Source: Dyella sp. ASV21 (GTDB taxonomy: Bacteria; Pseudomonadota; Gammaproteobacteria; Xanthomonadales; Rhodanobacteraceae). Taken from it: a stretch of DNA of 64,000 nt. Made by a program: the position numbers and the translations under genes. Numbering within the stretch: position 1 is the stretch's first letter; every line of letters starts with the position of its first letter. Location of the stretch: contig NZ_JAELTT010000002.1 of assembly GCF_016428975.1 (NCBI RefSeq), positions 95,472 to 159,471 on the forward strand, in the 5' to 3' direction. The notes below the pieces were generated by a model. The model was not told where the DNA came from, did not search any database, and saw only the letters and a list, made by a program, of their open reading frames with translations. Below are positions 11,904-20,664 of this stretch, one piece after another.

Positions 11904-12545
11904 TCAGCGAGGGCTGACCCGGTAGCTGCAGCGGCGCGCGCCAGCCAGCAGGTGTTGCTCGCGTTCCACGCGTACCTGCGGACCGAGCACGTCCTGGAAC
12001 AACTGTAGTTCGGCGCGGCAAAAGCCCTGGCAGGCGCGGGCGGCGGCGCAGATCGGGCAGTGGTCCTCAATCAGCAGCCAATCGGAGCCGTCGCGTTCGG
12101 CACGCGCCATATAGCCTTCGCGCTGGCGGATCTCGGCGAGGCGACGCACGCGCTCGCCGATGGAGCGCGCGTTCTTCAACTGGTCGAGATAGGCCTGCCG
12201 GTTGTCTTCGCGGCGCGCGTCGATCAGCCGGTCCACGCCGGCATCGCCAAAGAGTTGGCGCACGGAGCCGATCAGATCAACCGCCAATTGCGCATGCGTA
12301 TCGGGAAAACGCGCGTGGCCAGTGGCGGTCAATGCCCACACCTGACGCGGACGCCCCGCGCCGGTGCCGCGCTCGGCTTCGCCGACGATCAGTTCGGATT
12401 CGTGCAGCTTCTGCACTTGCTGGCGCACCGCTTCGGCGGTCAGTCCGAGACTCTCTGCCAAGGTCGCGGTGCTGAGTGGGCCTACCGTCTTGAGCTGAAA
12501 CAGGATGCGCTCGGCCGTGGCTTCGCTTTTATTTTCCAAGTTCAT
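11904..12545 (-). CDS. SufR-like winged-helix regulator with cysteine cluster (COG2345 type)
   Basis: 213 residues. The N-terminal helix-turn-helix (ERILFQLKTVGPLSTATLAESLGLTAEAVRQQVQKL, about 12-47) and a beta-wing with GAGRPRQVWALTATG match the DeoR/ArsR-like family that includes cyanobacterial SufR. The C-terminal half has C163, C166, C172 and C176 within DHCPICAAARACQGFC, plus C206, a likely Fe-S cluster site as in SufR. It is divergent from an MFS-SodB-GNAT-Rieske operon, and a CAAG-N6-CTTG palindrome sits between the starts, so it is probably an Fe-S-sensing repressor of both units. Effector and cluster are inferred. Confidence 0.8.
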   Translation of the reverse strand: MNLENKSEATAERILFQLKTVGPLSTATLAESLGLTAEAVRQQVQKLHESELIVGEAERGTGAGRPRQVWALTATGHARFPDTHAQLAVDLIGSVRQLFGDAGVDRLIDARREDNRQAYLDQLKNARSIGERVRRLAEIRQREGYMARAERDGSDWLLIEDHCPICAAARACQGFCRAELQLFQDVLGPQVRVEREQHLLAGARRCSYRVSPR

Positions 12546-12571
12546 GCTTGTTTAATTCCGGTGCGCTCGAT

Positions 12572-12599
12572 TAATATACAAGTACATTCTTGGATATTA
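12572..12599. promoter_or_regulatory. Palindromic operator between the SufR-like regulator and the MFS-sod operon
   Basis: Arms TAATATACAAG (12572-12582) and CTTGGATATTA (12589-12599) match as an inverted repeat at 10 of 11 positions, around a 6-base spacer. The core CAAG-N6-CTTG has the same geometry as the CAAC-N6-GTTG site known for cyanobacterial SufR. It lies in the 83-base divergent promoter region, 26 bases from the regulator ATG and 29 from the MFS ATG, where binding would block both promoters. Confidence 0.7.
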
Positions 12600-12628
12600 G
12601 GCGCGTCCCCGCGCACTGTCGAGGTTTC

Positions 12629-14065
12629 ATGTCCTCTGTCGCCGTTTCCCCGAGCTGGCGCACGCTTCTTTCTGGCCGCAATGGCACCCGCTGTCTAGCG
12701 CTGGCCGGCGGCACCGCACTCCATGCCATCAACATCTACATGGTCACCACGCTGATGCCATCCACCGTGGCCGACATCGGTGGCATGGCGTTTTACGCCT
12801 GGAATACCACGCTATTCGTCATTGCTTCGATTGTCGGCGCCAGCGCAGCGGCGCCTTTGGCGATGCGCTGGGGTGGCAAGAGCGCCTACCTGCTGGCCTT
12901 GGGCGTGTTTGCGCTGGGCACGGCCATTTGCGCCACCGCCGGCGCGATGCCGGTGCTACTGGTGGGGCGCAGCTTGCAAGGACTGAGCGGAGGCGTGCTG
13001 GTGTCGCTTGCCTATGTACTGATTCGCGCTGTCTTCGAACCCGGCCTGTGGCCGCGTGCGATGGGTCTGGTGTCGGCCATGTGGGGCATCGCCACCTTGT
13101 CCGGGCCTGCGCTGGGCGGAGTGTTTGCCCAATGGGGACATTGGCGTGATGCGTTCTGGTCGTTGTTGCCGGTGGTGGCGCTGTTGGCCGTGGTGGTCGC
13201 TCGCTGGCTGCCCGCAGGGGCGCGTCACGCAGGACCGTTCCGCTTGCCTGGCCTGCGTCTGTTTCTGCTGACGTTGTCGGCGCTGGCGATCTCGCTCGCC
13301 AGCCTCAGTCACTCACGTGTCTGGCAAGCCACGGGTGTGGGCCTTGGCTTGTTGCTGGTGTGGCCGATCATCCGGCTCGATCGCCACGCCCAGTTGCGCT
13401 TGTTGCCGCCGCTTGCGTACCAGCCCTCGCGCCTGCGTGCGATCTATCTGGTGATGGCGGCGTTGGTGGTGGGCACCAATGCTGAAATTTTCGTGCCGTA
13501 TTTCCTGCAGGTGATTCACGGTCATGGCCCGTTGGCGGCGGGTTATCTCACGGCGGTGATGGCCGGTGGCTGGAGCTTCGGTTCTACGCTCAGCGCAGGT
13601 CGAGGATCGCGTTTCGCCGCATGGGCCATGCGCAGCGGGCCGTGGTTGATGGCCTTATCGCTGGGTGCGCTGGGCCTCATGCTGCGCCAGCGCGACGGCT
13701 TCGGCGAAGGCGCAGGCCTGCTCGTGCTGTGCGTGGCCATGGGCGGCGTAGGGCTGGGCATCGGCCTGGCCTGGCCGCACCTGCTCAGCGCCTTGCTGGG
13801 CAGCGTGCCGGCAGAAGACGGTGCGCTCGCTTCCGCCTCCATTTCCACCGTGCAGTTGTATGCAATGGCATTGGGCGCCGCGCTCGCCGGCCTGATCGTC
13901 AACGCGGCCGGCCTTAGCGACCCGGGTGGTATCGAGGGCGCCTGCCGCGCGGTGCCTTGGCTGTTCGGCGGCTTCGCCTTGTTGAGCCTGCTTGGCCTGC
14001 CGGCGGCGCGCCGCGCCGCGCAGCCCCTCTCCCTCGACCACGGAAGGAAAACCCATGGCGATTGA
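12629..14065 (+). CDS. MFS transporter, drug:proton antiporter-like
   Basis: 478 residues with about twelve to fourteen hydrophobic helices. Family features include a long repetitive pattern, GRSLQGLSGGVLVSLAYVLIR at about 112-132 (motif C-like GxxxGGxxGP equivalent at GPALGGVFAQW), and MRWGGKSAYLLALGVFALGTAICA after helix 2. Substrate is not evident. The chosen ATG gives a short cytoplasmic tail before the first helix. It is first in a four-gene operon, and its 3' end overlaps sodB by 11 bases. The company of superoxide dismutase, Rieske protein and an Fe-S-type repressor suggests export of a redox-active compound. Confidence 0.82.
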   Translation: MSSVAVSPSWRTLLSGRNGTRCLALAGGTALHAINIYMVTTLMPSTVADIGGMAFYAWNTTLFVIASIVGASAAAPLAMRWGGKSAYLLALGVFALGTAICATAGAMPVLLVGRSLQGLSGGVLVSLAYVLIRAVFEPGLWPRAMGLVSAMWGIATLSGPALGGVFAQWGHWRDAFWSLLPVVALLAVVVARWLPAGARHAGPFRLPGLRLFLLTLSALAISLASLSHSRVWQATGVGLGLLLVWPIIRLDRHAQLRLLPPLAYQPSRLRAIYLVMAALVVGTNAEIFVPYFLQVIHGHGPLAAGYLTAVMAGGWSFGSTLSAGRGSRFAAWAMRSGPWLMALSLGALGLMLRQRDGFGEGAGLLVLCVAMGGVGLGIGLAWPHLLSALLGSVPAEDGALASASISTVQLYAMALGAALAGLIVNAAGLSDPGGIEGACRAVPWLFGGFALLSLLGLPAARRAAQPLSLDHGRKTHGD

Positions 14066-14633
14066 ACTGTTGCCACTGCCGTATCCGCGCGACGCGCTGG
14101 AACCGCATATGTCTGCCGAAACGCTGGACTACCACTATGGCAAGCATCACCACGCCTATGTCATGCATCTCAACCGTTTGATCGAAGGCACCGCGTTCGA
14201 GCAGTCGGACCTGGAAACCATCGTGCACCACGCCACCGGTGCGCTGTTCAATCAGGCCGCCCAAGTGTGGAATCACAGCTTCTTCTGGAACTCCTTGAGT
14301 CCGCGCGGCGGTGGCGTGCCCCAGGGGCGACTTGCCGAGGCAATCACGCGTTCGTTCGGCTCGTTCGAGGGTTTCAAGGAGGCCTTCCACCGCGCCGCGA
14401 TGGGGCACTTCGGTTCGGGCTGGATTTGGCTGGTGCAGCGACTGGATGGCGCCTTGGCGATCATTGCCACCACCCATGCGGCCACGCCGCTGGCCAGTCC
14501 CGAGCGGCCGTTGCTGGCGCTCGATGTGTGGGAGCACGCCTATTACATCGACCATCGCAACGCGCGCGCCAGTTATCTGGATGCGTTCTGGGCGCTGGCG
14601 CACTGGGGCTTTGCCGAGGACAACCTTGCCTGA
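14055..14633 (+). CDS. sodB: Iron superoxide dismutase
   Basis: 192 residues. Metal ligands H27 (HYGKHHHAYV), H74 (QVWNHSFFW), D157 and H161 (DVWEHAYYIDHRN) are all present. The active-site glutamine is at position 70, next to the second histidine, as in Fe-type enzymes, whereas Mn-type enzymes carry it elsewhere; hence the SodB call. It converts cytoplasmic superoxide to peroxide and oxygen. A strong GGAAGGAAAA site precedes the ATG inside the MFS 3' end. Its place in an operon under a probable Fe-S-sensing repressor is unusual for sodB. Confidence 0.93.
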   Translation: MAIELLPLPYPRDALEPHMSAETLDYHYGKHHHAYVMHLNRLIEGTAFEQSDLETIVHHATGALFNQAAQVWNHSFFWNSLSPRGGGVPQGRLAEAITRSFGSFEGFKEAFHRAAMGHFGSGWIWLVQRLDGALAIIATTHAATPLASPERPLLALDVWEHAYYIDHRNARASYLDAFWALAHWGFAEDNLA

Positions 14634-14672
14634 GCCGGTGCGTGGCGCCGCGTGGCGGTTTACCATCGCGCC

Positions 14673-15221
14673 ATGTCCAAGGATTTTGTTCCCGTATTCC
14701 GAGCGGCCGGGACCGCTGATGTGGCCGCCATCGTGGCCCTGGTTGAGTCCGCTTATCGTGGCGAGTCGGGTTTGCGTGGCTGGACCACGGAAACCCATTT
14801 GCTCGATGGGCAGCGCACCGATGCGGCGAGCGTGGCCGACGTGATCGGCCGCGCTGACAGTACGGTCTTGCTGGCCGAGCGCGATGGCGAACTGGTGGCC
14901 TGCTGCCACCTGGAGCGCCGCGGGCAGTTTGGCTACTTCGGCATGTTTGCGGTCGATCCCGCGTTGCAAATGGCCGGCCTTGGCCGCCGCGTGCTGGCCG
15001 AGGCCGAACGCATCGTGCGTGAGGATTGGCGCCTTTCCGACATGCGCATGTCGGTGATCGAACAACGCGGCGAGTTGATTGCGTGGTACCAGCGTCGTGG
15101 CTACCAGCTCACCGGCGAAACGGGTGCGTTTCCCTATGGTCAGCCGCGTTTTGGCATCCCCCGGCGTGACGACTTGCGCTTTGTATGGATGAGCAAGCCA
15201 TTGCAGGAGGCGGCCGCATGA
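14673..15221 (+). CDS. GNAT family N-acetyltransferase
   Basis: 182 residues with the acetyl-CoA binding segment FAVDPALQMAGLGRRVLAEAERI (motif A, R/Q-x-x-G-x-G/A) and WYQRRGYQLTGE near the C-terminus (motif B). The acceptor is unknown. It follows sodB by 39 bases, and its stop overlaps the start of the Rieske gene (ATGA, 15218-15221), so it belongs to the same operon. An upstream in-frame GTG exists, but the ATG at 14673 is where the GNAT fold pattern begins. Confidence 0.82.
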   Translation: MSKDFVPVFRAAGTADVAAIVALVESAYRGESGLRGWTTETHLLDGQRTDAASVADVIGRADSTVLLAERDGELVACCHLERRGQFGYFGMFAVDPALQMAGLGRRVLAEAERIVREDWRLSDMRMSVIEQRGELIAWYQRRGYQLTGETGAFPYGQPRFGIPRRDDLRFVWMSKPLQEAAA

Positions 15222-15538
15222 ATCTTGCGGACTGGGTTTTCGTGGGCACGCGCAGCGAATTGTTGCCCGGCGAGTTCAAGGTGGTGTGGGACGGCGATAC
15301 CGCCATTGCCGTGTACAACATCGCTGGCGACCTGTATGCCATCGAAGATGTGTGCAGTCACGATGGTGGCGAACTGGCCGGCGGTGACGTGCACGGTTTC
15401 GACGTGGAGTGCCCGCGTCACGGCGCGCGCTTTGACGTGCGCACGGGCGCGGTCACTTGTCCACCGGCCTATGAGCCCATCGCCAGCTTTCCCGTACACG
15501 AAGTGGATGGGCAGATCTGGACGCGCGACGACCGCTGA
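15218..15538 (+). CDS. Rieske 2Fe-2S ferredoxin
   Basis: 106 residues, a stand-alone Rieske domain. The cluster ligands are complete: VCSHDGGELAGG (C-x-H) and ECPRHGARFDVRTG (C-x2-H), 17 residues apart, as in soluble ferredoxin components of dioxygenases and NirD-like proteins. It likely carries electrons in the cytoplasm, since no signal peptide is seen, but the partner is not in this operon. Translationally coupled to the upstream GNAT gene. Confidence 0.9.
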   Translation: MNLADWVFVGTRSELLPGEFKVVWDGDTAIAVYNIAGDLYAIEDVCSHDGGELAGGDVHGFDVECPRHGARFDVRTGAVTCPPAYEPIASFPVHEVDGQIWTRDDR

Positions 15539-15541
15539 CGC

Positions 15542-16348
15542 TCAGTAGCGGTAGACGAAGGCCAGCGTGGTGGTGAGCTGGTTGGCCGAGCCGAAGTGGC
15601 GCACGAGTGAACTGTCCGCCGCATCGCCGAGCAGGCGCGTGTAATTCACCGCAAACGCAATGCCGGTGTGCTGGCTGGTGGGCATGAACGCGTCATACTC
15701 CAGGGCGACCTGCTGGGCGCCGCCGCTGGGCGTCGACGGCGCCACCCCCAGCTTGCCGGCCTGCACGGGCGTGAGCTGGAAGAAGCGGCGCATCGCGGCG
15801 CCGTTCATCGCCTGCCATTGCAATTGCAGGCTGTGATTGAGATAGCCAATCACTGGAAGGTCGTAGTCGGCGTACACGTTGAGGTACGCGCCGGCGCCTT
15901 GCGTGTCATGACTCAGTTCGGCTCCCAGGTTCCATTGCGGGGTGGCCTGGTATTCGAGATAGCCGCCGCCGTTGAGTCGTGGCGAGAGCGAGTCGACGAT
16001 GCCGCCAAGCTTGGGGCCCAGCTCCTGGCGATCCCGGCCCCACAGATAGTTGCCGTACAGACCGCCGCGCCATTGATCGCCATGAATAAAGTCGACCGTC
16101 AGGCCGTCCAGCGTCGATAGCGTGATGTGGTAGGGCAGCTCCGCCTGGATATACGGAATGGCCTGGTTGCGATGGTCACTGGAGCCCACCCACGCGGGCA
16201 TGCGCTGTACGCCGGCGCCCAGCATGATGTTGGGGCCGTCGGTGACATTCTCCGCATACACACGGGTCACCGCGCAAAGGCTCAGGGCCATCAGCGCGAG
16301 GCGCGCCACCGGCAGCAGGCGTGGCGCGAAGGGTAGGGACAGGCGCAT
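15542..16348 (-). CDS. MipA/OmpV family outer membrane protein
   Basis: 268 residues with a signal peptide (cleavage likely after RVYA) and alternating beta-strand segments ending in the aromatic C-terminus AFVYRY typical of outer membrane barrels. The N-terminal 'NIMLGAGVQRMPAWVGSSDHRNQAIPYIQAELP' is the MipA/OmpV landmark. MipA in E. coli is a scaffold for murein enzymes; others are induced by antibiotics. It lies 18 bases after the efflux adaptor gene on the same strand, so it is probably the last gene of the efflux operon. It converges with the Rieske gene with 3 bases between. Confidence 0.85.
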   Translation of the reverse strand: MRLSLPFAPRLLPVARLALMALSLCAVTRVYAENVTDGPNIMLGAGVQRMPAWVGSSDHRNQAIPYIQAELPYHITLSTLDGLTVDFIHGDQWRGGLYGNYLWGRDRQELGPKLGGIVDSLSPRLNGGGYLEYQATPQWNLGAELSHDTQGAGAYLNVYADYDLPVIGYLNHSLQLQWQAMNGAAMRRFFQLTPVQAGKLGVAPSTPSGGAQQVALEYDAFMPTSQHTGIAFAVNYTRLLGDAADSSLVRHFGSANQLTTTLAFVYRY

Positions 16349-16366
16349 GTGGACGACCAGATCGCC

Positions 16367-17296
16367 TTACTTGCCGGCAGCGCCGTCGGCCGCCTTGAAC
16401 TGCACGATCACGCGCTGGCCGATGCGCAGCGACGCCGGCGGCGGTTGGTCGAACGCCAGCACGCATTCCACCGTGCGGCTGTTGGCGCGAATCAGCGGAT
16501 CTTCTTCCAGCGCACTGGGGCCAAAGACCGTGCCGATGCGTTGCACGTGCGCGCTGAGCGCGGGTGCGCCGCTGCCGCTGTCGTCCACGACTTGCGCCGC
16601 CATGCCTTCGTGCACGGAGGTGACGAACGACTCGTTGAGCTCCGCGCGCACAATGCGCGACTTCTCCGGCAGCAATACGAACACGGCGCCACTCTGCGGG
16701 GAGACGGCGGCGCCGGGCTGGATGCTGCGTTCCACCACCTGGCCGTCCACCGGGGCAACCAGGCTGCGCTGGGCCAGCTCATAGTGAGCGGCATCCAGTT
16801 TCTGCGCGCCCATGGCCTCGGCGGCGTGAGCGTTATCCAGCTCGCCTTGCAACTGCTGCGCCGCATCGCGGGCATCGTCCGCACTCTGGCCGTCGGCGGC
16901 GCCGGCCGCGGCGGCGGCGGCCAGGCGGCCAGCACGTTGCTGGGCGGCCTTGAGGCGAATCTCGAGCAGCTTGGCTTGTGCCTGTGCCTGTTGTTGCTCG
17001 GCTTCGGCCGCATGCACCGCCAGTTGTGCGGGCTTGGTGTCGAGCACTGCCAACACCTGACCCTTGGTGACATGGTCACCCTCGTGCACCTTGATCTCGG
17101 CCACCACGCCGTCACGCGGCATGCTCAGTTTGAGCAGGCCACCTTCGATGTCGATGCGGCCACGCGCTACAGCGGCGTAGGCCGGGGTGGCGGCAGCCTG
17201 CGCTTTGGCCTTGTCGGCATCGCTATGCGAACAGGCCGCCAGCAGTGCCACGGCAAGGGCGAGGGCAGGCAATGAAAGAAGCGTGCGCAGGGTCAT
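16367..17296 (-). CDS. HlyD-type periplasmic adaptor of ABC efflux, lipoprotein
   Basis: 309 residues from the internal ATG, giving a lipoprotein signal (MTLRTLLSLPALALAVALLAAC, lipid-modified C22). A lipoyl/biotinyl half-domain (SMPRDGVVAEIKVHEGDHVTKGQVLAVLDT) is followed by an alanine-rich coiled-coil hairpin (about 85-165), the second lipoyl half (RSLVAPVDGQVVERSIQPGAAV) and a beta-barrel. It links the inner membrane ABC pump to the outer membrane factor of the same operon. The start overlaps nothing and follows the ATPase stop closely. Confidence 0.88.
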   Translation of the reverse strand: MTLRTLLSLPALALAVALLAACSHSDADKAKAQAAATPAYAAVARGRIDIEGGLLKLSMPRDGVVAEIKVHEGDHVTKGQVLAVLDTKPAQLAVHAAEAEQQQAQAQAKLLEIRLKAAQQRAGRLAAAAAAGAADGQSADDARDAAQQLQGELDNAHAAEAMGAQKLDAAHYELAQRSLVAPVDGQVVERSIQPGAAVSPQSGAVFVLLPEKSRIVRAELNESFVTSVHEGMAAQVVDDSGSGAPALSAHVQRIGTVFGPSALEEDPLIRANSRTVECVLAFDQPPPASLRIGQRVIVQFKAADGAAGK

Positions 17297-17316
17297 GCAA
17301 ATAGTTCCTTGTTGCC

Positions 17317-18063
17317 TCACGTCGGCGCGGATGCCGGCGTGGGCACGCGATCACTAAGGATACGGCCATCTTCCATGGCGAGCACGCGATCGGCATGGCC
17401 GACCAGGCGAGGATCGTGGCTGACGCACAGCACCGTAGTGCCGTGCCCGCGCGCAATGCGATGCAGGATGTCGATGATGATCTGGCCGTTGGCCGCATCC
17501 AGCGCGCTGGTGGGCTCGTCGGCGAACAGCAGGCCCGGGTCCTTGGCCAGGGCGCGGGCAATCGCCACGCGCTGCTTTTCGCCGCCGGACAGCTCGGACG
17601 GGCGCAGGCCCATGCGCGGACCCAAGCCCACTTCCTCCAGCGACGCCTGGGCGCGGCGGCGAGCTTCGCCGGGCGTCAGGCCCAGGTAGCTCAGCGGCAG
17701 CTCCACCTGTTCCAGCGCGTTGAGCGCGGGGAAGAGGTTGAAGCCCTGGAACACGAAGCCGGTGTGCAGCAGGCGGAAACGCTCCAGCGCGCGCTGGTTG
17801 AGCTTGCCCAGATCCTCGCCCAGGGCGACGACCTCGCCACTGTCGGCGCGCTGCAATCCGCTGAGGATGGCGAGCAAGGTGCTCTTGCCGCAGCCGGAGG
17901 GTCCGGAGATGAGGGTAAGCTCGCCCGCGCGGATATCCAGCGTCAGGTCGTGCAGCACCGTGTTGTGGATCGGTCCCGTGCTGAAGGACTTGCTGATGTT
18001 GCGCGCCTGCAACGAGATCGATGGCGCGGGGCTGGAGGCGAGGGAACTCATGGGTTGGGACAT
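17317..18063 (-). CDS. ABC transporter ATP-binding protein, MacB/LolD type
   Basis: 248 residues. Walker A GPSGCGKST, Q-loop FVFQGFNLFPAL, signature LSGGEKQRVAIARAL, Walker B LLFADEPTSALD and the switch histidine in CVSHD are intact. The LolD/MacB/DevA group works with FtsX-like permeases in type VII mechanotransmission pumps. The start at 18063 was chosen because the longer frame runs into the permease gene; the two are 10 bases apart. It powers the tripartite efflux operon 20622-15542. Confidence 0.93.
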   Translation of the reverse strand: MSQPMSSLASSPAPSISLQARNISKSFSTGPIHNTVLHDLTLDIRAGELTLISGPSGCGKSTLLAILSGLQRADSGEVVALGEDLGKLNQRALERFRLLHTGFVFQGFNLFPALNALEQVELPLSYLGLTPGEARRRAQASLEEVGLGPRMGLRPSELSGGEKQRVAIARALAKDPGLLFADEPTSALDAANGQIIIDILHRIARGHGTTVLCVSHDPRLVGHADRVLAMEDGRILSDRVPTPASAPT

Positions 18064-18073
18064 GTCGCTCGCC

Positions 18074-19207
18074 TCAGCGCAACAATGTGGCGGGATCGGC
18101 GCGATGCAGGCTGCGCATGGCGGCCAGCCCCGAGACAATCGCCAGGCTCATGCACAGCAGCAGGCATACCGCGGTGGTCCACGGCCCCAGCGATACCGGC
18201 ACGTTGCGCGCGCGCGCAATTGCCAGGGCGATTGCCCCCAGCACGCTGCTGCCGATCAAGCCGAGTGCGCCGACCCAGAATGCTTGTTCCATCACCACCT
18301 TGCGCAACGCGCCCACGCCAACGCCCAGCGCGTTGAGCGTGGCGTACTCGCGTACGGAGCCGATCACGGCGGCGATCAGGGTTTGGCTGGTGATCACCGC
18401 ACCCACCAGGAACACGATGCCGGCCAGGAACAGCACGCCGGCACCCGCGCCCGTGTCGAGTATCCAGTAGAGCTGGGAGCGACGGGCGAAATCGCGTGCG
18501 GTCCACACGTCGTAGCTACCGAAGGCGCGGTCGCCGCGCAGGCGCGCAGCAACGTCCGTGGCAAGCGCGGGGTCGCGTAGCTTGGCTACGAAATAAGTCA
18601 TGCGGTTGGCGTTGGAGGGGTCGGTGTCCAGGGTGGCAGCCGTAGCCAGCGATGCCACCACGTTCACTCCGCCCAGCGCGCGCAGGCCGCTGCTGACGCC
18701 AACCACGCGCACACGGTGGCCGTTGATGACGGCGGTATCGCCCACGCCGACGCCCAGGTTCTCAAGGTCGGCACGATCCACGATCACCGCATCGGGCTCG
18801 TTGAGGCGCGCGCGCAAGCTCAGAGGCAGGGCGTGGGCGAACATGAGGCCGTCCGGCCGGGCGTTGATGCCGGAGACGAATACCGACACGCCGCCGGTGT
18901 CGCTGGGACCGCGCCAGTCGGCGTCCACCCAGTGGAAGGGTTCCACCGCGGTGACGTCCGGGTCCATGCGCAGTCGCATTTCCACACCGGCATCGATCGA
19001 GCGGCCCAGGTTGACGCTCTGCGTGCCGGGATAGCCCGCCCAGAGGTCGCCCGACGAACCGGTGATGTACACCGCCGCGCTGCCGAAGATGCCGAGCACC
19101 AGCGCGGCCTGCAGCAACTGCAGCAGGCCGGAAAAGCCGACCGCCACGATGGCGGGCAGAAAGCGACGCCATTCATAAACAAGCGTCTTGCGAGCCAGCG
19201 CCACCAT
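18074..19207 (-). CDS. FtsX-like ABC transporter permease
   Basis: 377 residues with the four-helix FtsX topology: helix 1 near the N-terminus (about 17-47), a large periplasmic domain of about 215 residues, then three helices (about 265-370). It resembles DevC-type permeases more than MacB because the ATPase is a separate protein. The ATG shares one base with the stop of the preceding outer membrane factor gene (19207). It likely transmits ATPase motion across the membrane to expel a substrate delivered from the periplasm; substrate unknown. Confidence 0.88.
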   Translation of the reverse strand: MVALARKTLVYEWRRFLPAIVAVGFSGLLQLLQAALVLGIFGSAAVYITGSSGDLWAGYPGTQSVNLGRSIDAGVEMRLRMDPDVTAVEPFHWVDADWRGPSDTGGVSVFVSGINARPDGLMFAHALPLSLRARLNEPDAVIVDRADLENLGVGVGDTAVINGHRVRVVGVSSGLRALGGVNVVASLATAATLDTDPSNANRMTYFVAKLRDPALATDVAARLRGDRAFGSYDVWTARDFARRSQLYWILDTGAGAGVLFLAGIVFLVGAVITSQTLIAAVIGSVREYATLNALGVGVGALRKVVMEQAFWVGALGLIGSSVLGAIALAIARARNVPVSLGPWTTAVCLLLCMSLAIVSGLAAMRSLHRADPATLLR

Positions 19208-20622
19208 CAGTTGGTGCCTTCCGGCAGTGGCGTGTTCGGCATGGGGGCGCCGCCCAAGGCCTTGTAGAGCGCCACGTAGGCGAGGTCGCGCGCCGCTACG
19301 GCGCTTACCACATCCAGCGCGGCCTTGTGGCCTTCGATCAGGCTGTCCTGCAGTTCGAGCGGGCTGCTGAGCTTGAGCTCGGTGCGCTTGCGCTGGGCGT
19401 TGAGGTTGGTCTGCACGGCCTCGGCGGCCTGCACGGTCGCCTGTTCGCGATCACGCAGCTGCGCCAGGTCGCCCATGGCCGTTTCCGCTTCGGCCACGCC
19501 TTGCAGCACCGCCTGGCGGTAGGCCAGCACGGCGGCCTTCAGTTCGTGGTCCTTGGCGTGGGCATTGGCCACGCGCTGGCCCCAATCGAACAGCGGAACG
19601 TCGATGATGGGCCCGGTGGAATAGATCGCCTCGCCGGTGTGCACCTTATGGTTGGCGGCAATGTTGGCTGACCACTGCACCGAGGAGCCGATCCCGATGT
19701 GCGGATAAATGTCCGCGCGGCTGATACCCAGCTCGCCGGCCGCACGCAACACGTCGGCTTCGGCGGTGGCGATTTCCGGCCGGGCGCGCAGCATGTCGGC
19801 TGGTGCGCTGGTCAGCTGCCAGTCGCCCAGGCGCGGCTGCTCGCCGGGTTGCAGCCATTGCGGGTCGGGTTCGGGCTGGCCCAGCAGCACGGCCAGCTGC
19901 TGGGCGCTGCTGTTGATCGTCTGCAGAGGTTCGCTCAGGGCGGCCTGGGCATGCGAAAGCTCGGCCTGGGCGCGCGCCACCTCCGCCGGGGGGGCGAGGC
20001 CAAGTTCCTGGCGCACCTTGAGCAGGCGCAGTTTTTCCCGCAGGGAGTCGCGGATCGCGGTCAGCAGGCGCGCTTGCTGCTGGGCGGAGCGTAGCTCGAC
20101 CCAGCGCCGGGTCACTTCCGCCACCAGCGATACCTGGGCGCCGCGCACGGCGGCATTGACCCCGTCCAACTGCCCCTGAGACAACCGCTTGGTGCTTTGC
20201 CAGGCCCCGAACAGGGGCAATTCCCACACGGCATCGAAGCCCGCCACGAAGTAGGAGGCGGTGGTGTCCGGGTCGATCACGTCATTGGTGCGACCGTGCA
20301 GCGAGGGCAGGTACGGATCATGGGAGTGGCGGTTGAGGATGCGCGCTGCGCGCATGCGCTCGGCGGCCTGCGCCACCTCCAGGTTGCTCTGCAGGGCGCG
20401 GTCGATCAGCGCGTTCAGCTCGGGGTCGCCCAGCGCCTGCCACCAGCCGCGCAGGTCTGCGCTGGGGGGCGCGACGCCGGCCGGCGCATTGCGCCAGGTT
20501 TCGGGCACCGGGGGCTTGAGATCGGGTAGCGGGGCGACCGAGCACCCCGCCAACGTCACCAGTCCCCAGGCGATCAACCCGCTGGCGAACAGGGGGCGGA
20601 TCCGGGAAGGTGCAGCTTCCAT
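19207..20622 (-). CDS. Outer membrane efflux lipoprotein, NodT/TolC family
   Basis: 471 residues starting MEAAPSRIRPLFASGLIAWGLVTLAGC, a lipoprotein signal with C27 as the lipidated residue, which sets the start. Two OEP repeats follow with long helical segments (EVAQAAERMRAARILNRHS; RQELGLAPPAEVARAQAELSHAQAAL), as in NodT/OprM-like channels. It is the first gene of the operon with permease, ATPase and adaptor, making a complete ABC-type tripartite pump with its own exit duct. A perfect 14-base palindrome lies 43 bases upstream and may be its operator. Confidence 0.92.
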   Translation of the reverse strand: MEAAPSRIRPLFASGLIAWGLVTLAGCSVAPLPDLKPPVPETWRNAPAGVAPPSADLRGWWQALGDPELNALIDRALQSNLEVAQAAERMRAARILNRHSHDPYLPSLHGRTNDVIDPDTTASYFVAGFDAVWELPLFGAWQSTKRLSQGQLDGVNAAVRGAQVSLVAEVTRRWVELRSAQQQARLLTAIRDSLREKLRLLKVRQELGLAPPAEVARAQAELSHAQAALSEPLQTINSSAQQLAVLLGQPEPDPQWLQPGEQPRLGDWQLTSAPADMLRARPEIATAEADVLRAAGELGISRADIYPHIGIGSSVQWSANIAANHKVHTGEAIYSTGPIIDVPLFDWGQRVANAHAKDHELKAAVLAYRQAVLQGVAEAETAMGDLAQLRDREQATVQAAEAVQTNLNAQRKRTELKLSSPLELQDSLIEGHKAALDVVSAVAARDLAYVALYKALGGAPMPNTPLPEGTN

Positions 20623-20664
20623 GTTCGACTGTTCCGGGTGATTTCGACGCTGAAACACGAATTT

